A DNA stretch of 41,780 nucleotides from positions 1 through 41,780 of the forward strand of contig JBOHCT010000009.1 of the NCBI GenBank assembly GCA_050699055.1, given 5' to 3'. Shown in pieces: positions 24,350-33,377 of the stretch; the stretch's first letter is position 1; every line of letters begins with the position of its first letter. A model generated the notes under the pieces. The model had not been told where the DNA came from. It ran no database searches and saw nothing but the letters and a program-made list of their open reading frames with translations. The position numbers and the translations under genes are program-made. This DNA comes from JBOHCT01 sp050699055. Lineage in GTDB: Bacteria; Actinomycetota; Actinomycetes; Streptosporangiales; JBOHCT01.

Positions 24350-25060
24350 GTGACCGCACATGGGCTGATCGACACGACGGAGATGTACCTCCGTACGGTC
24401 TTCGAGCTCGAAGAGGAACGGGTCGTGCCGCTTCGGGCTCGGATCGCGGAGCGTCTCCGCCAGAGCGGGCCCACCGTGAGTCAGACGGTGGCCCGGATGG
24501 AGCGTGACCGCCTGATGCGGGTCTCGGGCGACCGTCACCTGGAGCTGACCGCCGAAGGCCGCACGCTGGCCACCCGTGTCATGCGCAAGCATCGGCTCGC
24601 CGAGCGGCTGCTCGTCGACGTCATCGGCTTGGAGTGGGAAGAGGTCCACGTGGAGGCGTGCCGCTGGGAGCACGTGATGTCGGAGGCGGTCGAACGCCGT
24701 CTGGTGGAGCTGCTCAAGTATCCGGCCAGCTGCCCTCACGGCAACCCCATCCCCGGGCTCGACGAGCTCGGGGAGGTGCGGACCGCGCAGCCGGGCTTCG
24801 ACCTGCCGGCGCTCGCGCCGTTGACCGAGCTGGCGACGGGTCCCGGCCGGTCGGTTATCGTGCGTCGCATCAGTGAGCAGATTCAAAGCGACACCGGTCT
24901 CATGGCCGAGCTGAGCCGTGCGGGAGTACTGCCGGGGCGCGGGGTGACGCTCGTGCGCGGCGAGGAGGCCGTGCGGGTCCGCGGAGACGGCCGCGGTGCC
25001 GACGCGGGGGCGGAGTTTACCGATGAGGTGGCCGTGCACGTCTTCGCGACACCGTGCTGA
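24350..25060 (+). CDS. DtxR/IdeR-family iron-dependent repressor
   Basis: A 236-residue metal-activated repressor. The N-terminal winged helix is LIDTTEMYLRTVFELEEE, then RIAERLRQSGPTVSQTVARM. The metal ligands align with DtxR at a constant +2 offset: M12, C104, E107, H108 (primary) and H81, E85, H100 (ancillary), all present in HRLAERLL and VHVEACRWEHVM. The C-terminal SH3-like domain follows. Fe(II) is the expected co-repressor. The GTG at 24350 follows a purine-rich GAAGGGAAGGGGAG tract; GTG 24329 is an alternative adding 7 residues. A Fur/Zur-like palindrome lies upstream. Its gene neighbourhood resembles that of DmdR1 in streptomycetes. Confidence 0.93.
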   Translation: MTAHGLIDTTEMYLRTVFELEEERVVPLRARIAERLRQSGPTVSQTVARMERDRLMRVSGDRHLELTAEGRTLATRVMRKHRLAERLLVDVIGLEWEEVHVEACRWEHVMSEAVERRLVELLKYPASCPHGNPIPGLDELGEVRTAQPGFDLPALAPLTELATGPGRSVIVRRISEQIQSDTGLMAELSRAGVLPGRGVTLVRGEEAVRVRGDGRGADAGAEFTDEVAVHVFATPC

Positions 25061-25248
25061 GTCTCCACTTCCTCGGTCACAGCGAGGAGTCGATGGTCAC
25101 TCTCCGGATAGGACATGGCCACTTTTCGGCATCTGCGTTGAAACCGGCCTCGCGGCACGGCAGACTCCTCCTCGTTAGACCATGATTACCGGGAGTGTGT
25201 CCGCTTGCGTCGGTCGGAGTGTCGCCACCACGGCGACGTGACGTGTTG

Positions 25249-27465
25249 ATGAACAGCTCGGGGGAGCCGCCTGTCGTCCTCGACGCGCCGCTCCAGGCAG
25301 ATGTGGTTCTGGAGAACGCTGACATCGCCGTGCTCGTCACGGATCGCTACAGCAACATCGCGTACTGGAACGCGTTCGCGGAGCGCATGTTCGGCTTCTC
25401 CCGCGCGGAGGTCCTCGGGCGCTCGGTCCTAGAGCTCGGCGTCGCCGAGGAGGACCGCTACCAGGCCTGGCGCCTGGCTCGCCACGTCCTCAAGGGCGGC
25501 ACCTGGGAGGGCACCTTCTCCAACCTCCGCAAGGACGGCTCGCGGCTGTTCACCCGTATCCACGCGGTTCCCCGTAGGGACCCGGCCGGCGGCGGGATCG
25601 TCGGCATGCTCATCCTCGCCCGCGAAGCCCTCCGTGAGGGCAAGGAACGCAAGGAGGACCGCCTCGGCCTGCTGTCGAAGCTCGGCGACCTGCTGTCGGC
25701 CTCGCTGGGCTTCAGCGTCACGCTGTCTCGGGTCGCCGAGGTCCTCGTCCCCCAGTTCGCTGACCATTGTTTCGTCGACCTCTTCGACAACGAGGGCGAG
25801 CTGCGACGCTTCGTCTCCCGCCATTCGGGTGGCTTCGAGCCGCCGACCGACACGTGGGAGCCGGTCGGCGAGCCCGTCCACTACCCGCAGAACCACTTCT
25901 GCCAGCTGGCGCTCGGTACCGAGGACGCCATCCTCATCGAGGACATCGAGACCTCGGGTTTCGTCGACCCCGAGGGCCCGACCGCCCAGATGTGCCGGGA
26001 CCTGGGCGTGCGGTCGGCCATCGCCGCCCCGCTGGTCGCTCGAGGTGTCCTCCACGGAGTGCTGAGCCTCATCACCTCCGACCTCGGTAACCGCGAGGAC
26101 CCGTACTACAACGGCGACGACCAGGCGCTCGTCTGGGCGGTGGCGAGCCGCATCGCGCTGGCGATCGACAACGCCCTGTTGTTCGAGGAGGAGCGCCAGA
26201 CCGCGCTCGCGTTCCAGAAGGGACTGCTGCCCGAGGAGATCCCCGAGCCCGACGGGCTCGAGCTGTCCCACATCTACGAGCCGGCGAAGCCGCTCGTCGA
26301 CCAGGGGGTGCAAACCCAGGTCGGCGGTGACTGGTACGACGTGATCCCGCTGTCGGCCGGGCGGGTCGGCATCGTCATCGGGGACGTCGAGGGCCGCGGG
26401 GCTCGCGCGGCGGCCATCATGGGTCAGCTCAAGGCCGCGGTGCGCGCGTTCGCGCAGTTCGATGTTCCGCCGTTCGAGCTGGTCCGCAAGCTCGAGGGCT
26501 GGGTACGGTCTTTCGGGCGTGACCCCGTGTACTGGATGCCGGACGACCCCAAGCCGATGATCCCGTTCGTCACCTGCCAGTACATGGTGTACGACGCGTG
26601 GTCGCGGCAGCTGTCCGTGTGCAATGCCGGACACGCTCCACCCCTGCTCATCGACGGCGACGTGCGCGAGCTGCCGATCGAGCCGGGCAAGCCGCTCGGG
26701 CTCGAGGCCGACGACGTCTTCTACAAGGAGCAGACGTTCGAGCTCGCGCCGGGCGCCACGTTGATGATGTACACGGACGGACTCGTCGAGCGGCGGCCGA
26801 AGGACTTCGACGGCGACGCGATGGAGGTGCTGCGCAAGCGGCTGACCGAGGTCGCCTACGAGCACCCCGACCGCATCGTGGACGTCGCCGTCGACTCAGT
26901 GCCAGGCGAGATCGACGACGACGTCGCCATGCTCGTGATCCGGGCCAGACCCGAGGGGCTCGACGTCGTGGAGGAGACGTTCCGCGGTGATCCCGTGATG
27001 GTGCCGGAGGCGCGGCGGATGGCCGCGGACGCGTTCAAGCGCTGGAGGGTTTCCGACGAGCAGGTGGATCTCGCCTGCCTGCTCGTGTCAGAGGTCGTGA
27101 CCAACGCCGTACGCCACGCGACAGTGACACCAGGGCCCCGTCCGCAGGACGAGTTCCTCGACGTCGCCGCTCTCCTCGCCGACGAGGACGCCGATCCGCT
27201 GGAAAGCGCGGTCGCTCTCGGTGCGCCAGCCGCGCCTGCCCCCGCCCGTGAGTTCACTTTGCGACTGCGCAAGGGCAACTCCGCAGTGTGGGTCGAGGTC
27301 TTCGACCAGGACCTGCGCCTGCCGCGGCTGCGCAAGGCGAAGCCGAGCGACGAGAGCGGGCGCGGGCTCTACCTCGTCGAGAAGCTGTCCCATCGCTGGG
27401 GCTCGCGGGCGACTGGCGAGGGTAAGTGGGTCTGGTTCGAGCTGCGGCTCCAGGACACGCCCTAA
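25249..27465 (+). CDS. PAS-GAF-SpoIIE phosphatase with C-terminal RsbW-like kinase domain
   Basis: A 738-residue cytosolic signalling protein. A PAS domain (about 20-125; YSNIAYWNAFAERMFGFSR) and a GAF domain (about 150-310) precede a PP2C/SpoIIE phosphatase (about 325-560) with the metal-binding aspartates in QVGGDWYDV, VIGDVEGRG, MMYTDGLVERR and DDDVAMLV. A C-terminal HATPase_c domain follows, with the N-box SEVVTNAVRHA and GRGLYLVEKLSHRWG. Such proteins act on anti-sigma-factor antagonists in partner-switching stress pathways; the fused phosphatase and kinase suggest a self-contained switch. The ATG at 25249 is preferred, with TTG 25246 and GTG 25243 adjacent. No cognate sigma factor or antagonist is in the window. 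Confidence 0.93.
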   Translation: MNSSGEPPVVLDAPLQADVVLENADIAVLVTDRYSNIAYWNAFAERMFGFSRAEVLGRSVLELGVAEEDRYQAWRLARHVLKGGTWEGTFSNLRKDGSRLFTRIHAVPRRDPAGGGIVGMLILAREALREGKERKEDRLGLLSKLGDLLSASLGFSVTLSRVAEVLVPQFADHCFVDLFDNEGELRRFVSRHSGGFEPPTDTWEPVGEPVHYPQNHFCQLALGTEDAILIEDIETSGFVDPEGPTAQMCRDLGVRSAIAAPLVARGVLHGVLSLITSDLGNREDPYYNGDDQALVWAVASRIALAIDNALLFEEERQTALAFQKGLLPEEIPEPDGLELSHIYEPAKPLVDQGVQTQVGGDWYDVIPLSAGRVGIVIGDVEGRGARAAAIMGQLKAAVRAFAQFDVPPFELVRKLEGWVRSFGRDPVYWMPDDPKPMIPFVTCQYMVYDAWSRQLSVCNAGHAPPLLIDGDVRELPIEPGKPLGLEADDVFYKEQTFELAPGATLMMYTDGLVERRPKDFDGDAMEVLRKRLTEVAYEHPDRIVDVAVDSVPGEIDDDVAMLVIRARPEGLDVVEETFRGDPVMVPEARRMAADAFKRWRVSDEQVDLACLLVSEVVTNAVRHATVTPGPRPQDEFLDVAALLADEDADPLESAVALGAPAAPAPAREFTLRLRKGNSAVWVEVFDQDLRLPRLRKAKPSDESGRGLYLVEKLSHRWGSRATGEGKWVWFELRLQDTP

Positions 27466-27475
27466 CGCTGGCGTC

Positions 27476-28474
27476 ATGCGCGCGTGGATCGTGGAGAGCC
27501 CCGGCCCGGTCGGCACCGGGCCGCTTTCGCTGGTCGAGCGCCCCGTCCCCAGGCCAGGTACCGGTGAGGTGCTGGTCAGGGTGTCGACCTGTGGTGTGTG
27601 CCGTACGGATCTCCACCTGGCCGAGGGCGACCTGCTTCCCCGCGCCCCCGGGGTCACGCCCGGCCACGAGATCGTCGGGGAGGTCGTCGCGGTCGGCGAT
27701 GGCGCGCGCCGTTTCGGCACGGGCGATCGGGTCGGGATCGCATGGCTGCGGGGGACCTGTGGGGCGTGCGCGCAGTGCCGGCGCGGGCGGGAGAACCTGT
27801 GCCCGTACTCCCGCTATACGGGCTGGGACACGCACGGAGGCTACGCGGAGTACGCTCTCGCACCCGAGGCCTTCGCCTACGCCCTGCCGACGGGGTGGGG
27901 CGACGAGGAGACGGCGCCGCTGCTCTGCGCCGGGATCATCGGCTACCGCTCGCTGCGCCTGGCGGAGCTGCCGCCAGGCGGAAGCCTCGGTGTGTGGGGC
28001 TTCGGTGGCTCGGCCCACCTCGCCGTCCAGGTCGCCATCGCGGAGGGCGCGGCGGTTCACGTGTTCACCCGCTCCGGGCGCGCACGCGGGCTCGCCACGG
28101 ACCTCGGGGCGCTCTCCGCCCAAGGTCCGTACGACCCGACACCGGAGCCGCTGGACGCGGCCGTGGTCTTCGCCCCGTCGGGCGAGGTGGTTCCGGCCGC
28201 GCTCGAGGCACTCGACCGCGGTGGGACCCTCGCGATCGCCGGCATCCACCTCTCCGACGTGCCGACCCTCGAGTACCAGCGGCATCTTTACCAGGAACGT
28301 ACGGTACGCGGCGTCACCTCGAATACCCGCGCCGACGGCGAGGAGTTCCTGCGGCTTGCCGAGCGCATGCGACTGTCGGTGACGACGACGCCGTACCCGT
28401 TGGGGGCGGCTGATCGCGCGCTCGCCGACCTTGCGGGCGGACGCGTGCGCGGTGCGGCGGTCCTCCGCGCCTAG
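27476..28474 (+). CDS. Zinc-dependent alcohol dehydrogenase
   Basis: A 332-residue medium-chain dehydrogenase. The catalytic zinc site is CGVCRTDLH (C42) and GHEIVG (H64, E65); the structural zinc site is the four-cysteine block GTCGACAQCRRGRENLC (about 93-109). The Rossmann turn is LGVWGFGGSAHLAVQ, with Gly-x-Gly-x-x-Ala-like spacing. It resembles AdhA-type alcohol dehydrogenases. The ATG at 27476 follows the SpoIIE gene stop by 10 nt, so co-transcription is possible. The TAG stop lies inside the left arm of a 165-bp inverted-repeat element, so the last residues may have been set by that insertion. Confidence 0.93.
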   Translation: MRAWIVESPGPVGTGPLSLVERPVPRPGTGEVLVRVSTCGVCRTDLHLAEGDLLPRAPGVTPGHEIVGEVVAVGDGARRFGTGDRVGIAWLRGTCGACAQCRRGRENLCPYSRYTGWDTHGGYAEYALAPEAFAYALPTGWGDEETAPLLCAGIIGYRSLRLAELPPGGSLGVWGFGGSAHLAVQVAIAEGAAVHVFTRSGRARGLATDLGALSAQGPYDPTPEPLDAAVVFAPSGEVVPAALEALDRGGTLAIAGIHLSDVPTLEYQRHLYQERTVRGVTSNTRADGEEFLRLAERMRLSVTTTPYPLGAADRALADLAGGRVRGAAVLRA

Positions 28475-28635
28475 TGTCGCGTGTCGGAAGTCTTCTTCAC
28501 CCTGGCGGCGCCCACGCGGCGCCTCGCTTCGTTGTCGTCAGTCGACGCAGGCCCACTGCGCCTCCTTCCTCCGCCTGGCGATCCATCCGCCTGGATCACC
28601 GCCACTGGCAAAGGACCTCCGACACGCGACACTAG
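28471..28635. repeat. 165-bp element with perfect 18-bp terminal inverted repeats (MITE-like)
   Basis: CTAGTGTCGCGTGTCGGA (28471-28488) and its exact reverse complement (28618-28635) bound the element. It contains no coding frame I can support. The left arm supplies the alcohol dehydrogenase stop; the right arm runs into a further palindrome, CGACACTAGTGTCG (28627-28640). The size and ends fit a miniature inverted-repeat element or large bidirectional terminator between convergent genes. No clear target-site duplication is seen. Confidence 0.7.
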
Positions 28636-28652
28636 TGTCGAGTGGCCCCCGC

Positions 28653-28823
28653 TCAGGACCCTGCCGACGCGCCGTAGAGAAGCAGGATCACGACCGCGAC
28701 GACTACCATCAGCGCGACCAGGGACTTCGGTCTCAGGCGACCGCCGGCCCTCCGGGCCGTCTTGCTCACGACCCAGGCCACGACCGCTACGATCAGCGCG
28801 ATGACGATCAGGCCCTCGGCCAC
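28653..28823 (-). CDS. Small two-span membrane protein
   Basis: A 56-residue protein with two hydrophobic helices (AEGLIVIALIVAVVAWVVSK and SLVALMVVVAVVILLLYGAS) joined by a basic loop KTARRAGGRLRPK, so the loop should be cytoplasmic. I recognise no family. The GTG at 28823 has AGGAG 8-9 nt upstream (28833-28837) and a TACCCT -10 candidate at 28854-28859. An upstream in-frame start (28883) would add a non-hydrophobic extension lacking these signals. Confidence 0.65.
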   Translation of the reverse strand: MAEGLIVIALIVAVVAWVVSKTARRAGGRLRPKSLVALMVVVAVVILLLYGASAGS

Positions 28824-28878
28824 TGGTCGCTCCTCTCGCCGTCCCTCGTACGGAGGGTAAGCGAGATGGCACGCTCGA

Positions 28879-28908
28879 CGCACCCCCGGGCGCAGGCCCG
28901 GGGGTGCG
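28879..28908 (-). terminator. Strong hairpin terminator downstream of yceI
   Basis: A perfect 13-bp stem, CGCACCCCCGGGC / GCCCGGGGGTGCG, with a GCAG loop, 21 nt beyond the YceI stop and ahead of the small membrane gene on the same strand. Confidence 0.75.
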
Positions 28909-28929
28909 GTTCAACGGCTGGGAGGACGC

Positions 28930-29514
28930 TTACTGGCCGACGCCCTCGACCTCCAGCTCGATCGTGATCGCGGGACCGACGACGAACCCACCTGTCTCCA
29001 ACCGCTGGTCCCACGCGAGACCGAAGTCATGGCGGTTGACCCGCGTGCTGGCGGTGAAGCCCGCACGCGGCTTGTTCGGGTCACCCAACGCGTCGGCCGT
29101 GGCGCCCTCGAAGTCCACGTCCAGGACGGCCGGGCGGGTCGTGCCACGGATGGTCAGGTCGCCCGAGATCTGCCAGGAGTCTCCAGCGGGCTCGACGCTG
29201 GTGCTCCGGAAGGCGAGCGTGGGGTGCTCCTCGGTGTGCAGAAAGTCAGCCGAACGGAGGTGGCCGTCGCGGTCCGGCTGGTTCGTGTCGATGCTGGCCG
29301 CATGGACCGTCACGTTCACGGACGAGTCCTCCGGCCGCTCGCCGACGGTGAAGCTGCCTTCGAACTCTCCGAAGTGCCCTCGTACCTTCGACACCATCAT
29401 GTGCCGGGCGACGAAGCCGACTCGCGTGTGTGCGGGGTCGATGACGTACTTCCCAGGTGCCGGGGTCGTACGTCCCTCGATCGTGCGGGTGAAGCCGGTG
29501 GTCTCGACGGTCAC
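28930..29514 (-). CDS. YceI-family lipid-binding-like protein
   Basis: A 194-residue YceI-domain protein with a lipocalin-like barrel that binds isoprenoid-type lipids in characterised relatives. Conserved features are YVIDPAHTRVGFVARHMMVS near the N-terminus, VRGHFGEFEGSF, HPTLAFRST and the late FTASTRVNRHDFGL. There is no signal peptide, so it is probably cytosolic, as for most actinobacterial members. The GTG at 29514 has AAGGAGG 6 nt upstream. It is divergent from an HxlR regulator, which probably controls it in response to redox or electrophile stress (inference from context). Confidence 0.92.
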   Translation of the reverse strand: MTVETTGFTRTIEGRTTPAPGKYVIDPAHTRVGFVARHMMVSKVRGHFGEFEGSFTVGERPEDSSVNVTVHAASIDTNQPDRDGHLRSADFLHTEEHPTLAFRSTSVEPAGDSWQISGDLTIRGTTRPAVLDVDFEGATADALGDPNKPRAGFTASTRVNRHDFGLAWDQRLETGGFVVGPAITIELEVEGVGQ

Positions 29515-29553
29515 GGACGCCTCCTTGATCGGGTACTGTCGACGCTTACAATG

Positions 29554-29573
29554 CGTTCATCCGTTACTGAACG
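29554..29573. promoter_or_regulatory. Inverted repeat, probable HxlR operator
   Basis: CGTTCA (29554-29559) and TGAACG (29568-29573) with an 8-nt spacer, flanked by CTTAC and GTAAG. It sits between yceI and the hxlR-family gene, where an autoregulatory site is expected. Confidence 0.45.
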
Positions 29574-29605
29574 TAAGTACCTTATAGAAAATTCCCCGAA
29601 CGAGC

Positions 29606-29618
29606 TACACTTGAAACC
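29606..29618 (+). promoter_or_regulatory. Putative leaderless promoter of the HxlR gene
   Basis: TACACT (29606-29611) lies 7 nt before the GTG at 29619. Confidence 0.5.
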
Positions 29619-30079
29619 GTGTCGACCAGGATGTCGCCGTTCTGCCCCTTCTACCAACGGGCGGTCGAGATCATCGGGCGCCGCTGGACGGGTGTGATCA
29701 TCCGCGCCCTGCTCGCGGACAGGACCCACTTCTCCGAGATCACCGCGACGGTCCCCGGCCTGTCCGACCGGCTGCTCGCCGAGCGGTTGAAGGAGCTCGA
29801 GGCGGAGGGCATCGTGCGGCGTACGGTCGCACCCGAGACGCCGGTGCGGATCGAGTACGATCTCACCTCCAAGGGTCGGGCACTCGCGGACGTGGTCGAG
29901 GCCGTGTCGGACTGGGCGCATGACTGGCTTGCCCCCCCCGAGGGGCGAGCGAAGGGCCAGGTGGGCACGAGAGTCGGCCCGCGGGCTACTGACGGGTTAA
30001 CGCGTCGCGGTCGGGCCCGCGTAGCCTGCGGGTGTGGACGAGGGCCTGAGGAGGACCTGAGGCCTCCAGAGGAGGAGTC

Positions 30080-31227
<1,148 letters not shown>

Positions 31228-31228
<1 letters not shown>

Positions 31229-31258
31229 GCTTGTTTGTGAACCTCGCGGGCGTCGGCC
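31228..31258 (+). repeat. Dispersed intergenic repeat, copy 2
   Basis: It matches 24234-24264 at 30 of 31 positions. It begins on the last base of the thiolase stop and is followed by a GC-rich hairpin (GCCGC TTTC GGCGG). It lies in the 235-bp thiolase-hsp20 interval. Confidence 0.8.
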
Positions 31259-31363
31259 GCTTTCGGCGGTGCGCGGCTCCTCGGCCCTTGGACGCTCCGC
31301 GCATCCAGACCACGAATCGGCATCATGGCGCGGGGCGTGGTCGGTATGCGATTCCAGCAGCAA

Positions 31364-31391
31364 GGAATTTACAAGTCTAGTTTTAGGTTCC
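31364..31391. promoter_or_regulatory. AT-rich imperfect palindrome upstream of hsp20
   Basis: A 28-bp imperfect palindrome, GGAATTTACAA-(GTCTAG)-TTTTAGGTTCC, with 8 of 11 pairs matching. It is the most AT-rich stretch around and lies ~75 nt before the hsp20 start; a heat-shock regulatory site is possible. It does not match the HspR HAIR consensus. Confidence 0.3.
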
Positions 31392-31463
31392 CTCGTATGT
31401 GGGAGATAAGGACCGAGGGCCGTTGTGGGGACGGCTCCACCACCACGACGAGGAGTGATCAGG

Positions 31464-31892
31464 GTGCTGAAGACACTGGCCAGCGTGGACCCGTTCCTGC
31501 GGGAGTTCGACCGGATCGCCGACGATCTGCTCGGCGCGCGCGGCTCGTACGGCGGAGTGCTGCCGATGGACGTCGTGCGGCGCGACGACGAGGTAATGGT
31601 TCGCCTCGACCTGCCCGGCGTGTCCGCGGACTCGATCGACGTGACGGTCGACCGCGGGGTGCTGTCGGTGAGCGCGCGCCGTGACGCGGCAGACGACGAA
31701 GACGACACCGTCGTCGTCCGCGAGCGGCCGGTCGGGACGTTCACCCGGCGGGTGCGGCTGTCGGACCGGCTCGACGCCGACCGTGTCGAGGCGTCGTACG
31801 ACGGCGGCGTGCTCGCGGTGCGCATTCCGGTGCGGGAGACCGCCAAGCCCCGCAAGGTCGAGGTCCGCGCGCCCGAGGCCATCGAGGGCTGA
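31464..31892 (+). CDS. Hsp20 / alpha-crystallin small heat-shock protein
   Basis: A 142-residue ATP-independent chaperone that binds unfolding proteins. The alpha-crystallin domain spans about 33-130: MDVVRRDDEVMVRLDLPGVS, VDRGVLSVSARR, GTFTRRVRLSDRLDADRVEA, YDGGVLAVRIPV and the C-terminal PRKVEV interaction strand. The N-terminal LKTLASVDPFLREFDRI is typical of actinobacterial Hsp18-like proteins. The GTG at 31464 has AGGAG 8 nt upstream (31451-31455); GTG 31455 overlaps that site. A strong hairpin follows, then a MerR/HspR-like regulator. Confidence 0.92.
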   Translation: MLKTLASVDPFLREFDRIADDLLGARGSYGGVLPMDVVRRDDEVMVRLDLPGVSADSIDVTVDRGVLSVSARRDAADDEDDTVVVRERPVGTFTRRVRLSDRLDADRVEASYDGGVLAVRIPVRETAKPRKVEVRAPEAIEG

Positions 31893-31902
31893 GCGCGGCC
31901 CG

Positions 31903-31944
31903 GAGGGAGGTGGGCGCCACCGTCACGGTGCGCCCACCTCGGCC
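31903..31944 (+). terminator. Strong hairpin terminator after hsp20
   Basis: GAGGTGGGCGCCACCGT (31907-31923) pairs with ACGGTGCGCCCACCTC (31925-31940) in a ~16-bp stem with a single bulge. It follows the hsp20 stop by about 15 nt. Confidence 0.75.
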
Positions 31945-32001
31945 TCCCCAGGTGAGCGCGAGACCCCCGCGGGACCGCGATTGTGCTTCACTGGTAGGTC
32001 G

Positions 32002-32322
32002 ATGCCGCCGCTTTCCATCGATGACGAGACCGCCTCCCTGTACACCGTCGGACAGGTGGCGCGGATCCTTCGCGTCCGGCAGGCCTTCCTGCGGCGCTTG
32101 GACGAGTACGAGATCGTCTGTCCGGTCCGCTCCTCCGGCGGGCAGCGGCGCTACTCCCGCCTCGAGATCAGGCGCGTCCGGCACGTCGTCGAGCTGGCGT
32201 CCGAGGGCATGACCCTCATCGCGATACGGCGGGTGCTCGAACTGGAGCGACGCGTGACCAAGCTCCAGGCCGAGCGTGACGCCGCAGTGGAGCGTGCCCG
32301 CAGCAGCAGGCGTTACCCGTGA
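32002..32322 (+). CDS. MerR-family regulator, HspR-like
   Basis: A 106-residue DNA-binding protein: SLYTVGQVARILRVRQAFLR (helix-turn-helix), LDEYEIVCPVRSSGGQRRYS (wing, with the family's R-S-G-G-x-R-R-Y) and a C-terminal dimerisation helix ELERRVTKLQAERD. No effector domain is present, as in HspR-type repressors. Placement after hsp20 suggests it controls heat-shock genes (inference). The ATG is 32002; the gene ends in TGA overlapping the GTG of the LigD-type gene (GTGA). Confidence 0.88.
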   Translation: MPPLSIDDETASLYTVGQVARILRVRQAFLRRLDEYEIVCPVRSSGGQRRYSRLEIRRVRHVVELASEGMTLIAIRRVLELERRVTKLQAERDAAVERARSSRRYP

Positions 32323-33377
32323 CCGACCGTCTCGATCCGTACCACCGGAGACGTCGTCGCGGCCGCACTCCTGAGCCGATGCCGGCCCGGGCCGGCGGCG
32401 GGCGTCGGGGGGACACGTTCGTGGTGCAGGAGCACCACGCCCGCCGGCTGCACTGGGACTTCCGGCTGGAGCGCGACGGGGTGCTCGTGTCCTGGGCGGT
32501 GCCCAAGGGCCTGCCCACCCATCCGGACCAGAACCGTCTCGCCGTCCACACCGAGGACCATCCGCTCGAGTACGGGTCGTTCGAAGGCGAGATCCCCACG
32601 GGCGAGTACGGTGCCGGGCGGGTCATCATCTGGGACAGCGGTACGTACGAGACGGAGAAATGGAGCGACAGGGAGGTCAAGGTCGTCCTGCGCGGGAAGC
32701 GGGTATCCGGGCGTTACGTGCTGTTCCAGACCCGCGGGGACGACTGGATGGTCCACCGGATGGACCCGCCGGACGACCCGGACTTCGAGCCGCTGCCCGG
32801 CGAGCTGGACCCAATGCGCCCCGTCCGCCGCCGCGCGCTGCCGGAAGAGGCAGCCGCGTACGGCTATGAGTTCGCGTGGCCCGGGCTGCGGGCGCTCGCC
32901 TACGTCGAGGGTGGGAGGGTTCGGCTCGTGGCCGGCGGCGGCGACGTCACGTCGACCTACCCGGAGGTCCGCGGGCTCGGTGCGGCGTTCGGCTCCCGCG
33001 CGGTGCTGCTCGACGGCGTGATCGTCGCCCTGGACGAGGGCGGGCGGCCGAGCGAGGAGGCGCTGCGTCGGCGCCGCGACGCGGGCGGGAGCCGGTCCGC
33101 GCAGCGGCGGAACCCCGTCACCTACGTCGCCTTCGACGTCCTGCACCTGGATGGGCGGCCCACCGCGGACCGCTCGTACGCCGAGCGCCGCCGTCTCCTC
33201 GACTCGCTTGACCTCCGCGGACCGTACTGGCAGGCGGCGCCGTGGTTCGAAGGGGACGGCGACGCTGTCGCGCGTGCCGCCAGGGACCAGGGCATGCCTG
33301 GGGTCGTCGCCAAACGGCTCGACGCGCCGTACCGTCCCGCCCGACGGAGCATGTCATGGATCGAGGTGGCGACCTGA
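32319..33377 (+). CDS. LigD-type 3'-phosphoesterase fused to a degenerate ATP-ligase domain
   Basis: A 352-residue protein. The N-terminal phosphoesterase (PE) domain resects 3'-ribonucleotides and 3'-phosphates during NHEJ in LigD. Its catalytic set matches P. aeruginosa LigD at a constant -3 offset: H39, H45, D47, R49, H81, Y85 (QEHHARRLHWDFRLE and EDHPLEY). The C-terminal ~170 residues resemble the LigD adenylation domain but lack the nucleotide-accepting lysine: motif I KxDGxR reads A186-W-P-G-L-R. DGEI reads DGVI, and motif V is also altered (WIEV). It should therefore not seal nicks. It overlaps merR by 4 nt (GTGA) and the polymerase gene by 22 nt. Confidence 0.88.
   Translation: MTDRLDPYHRRRRRGRTPEPMPARAGGGRRGDTFVVQEHHARRLHWDFRLERDGVLVSWAVPKGLPTHPDQNRLAVHTEDHPLEYGSFEGEIPTGEYGAGRVIIWDSGTYETEKWSDREVKVVLRGKRVSGRYVLFQTRGDDWMVHRMDPPDDPDFEPLPGELDPMRPVRRRALPEEAAAYGYEFAWPGLRALAYVEGGRVRLVAGGGDVTSTYPEVRGLGAAFGSRAVLLDGVIVALDEGGRPSEEALRRRRDAGGSRSAQRRNPVTYVAFDVLHLDGRPTADRSYAERRRLLDSLDLRGPYWQAAPWFEGDGDAVARAARDQGMPGVVAKRLDAPYRPARRSMSWIEVAT

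Noticed and set aside
25429..26865. 478-codon frame antisense to the PAS-GAF-SpoIIE gene
   Set aside because: Shadow frame without domains; the sense protein is fully supported.
28471..28635. Insertion sequence with a transposase
   Set aside because: The element is only 165 bp, has no coding frame and no clear target-site duplication, so it is reported as a repeat only.
31364..31391. HspR HAIR operator upstream of hsp20
   Set aside because: The CTTGAGT-N7-ACTCAAG pattern is absent; only a weak unrelated palindrome is present.
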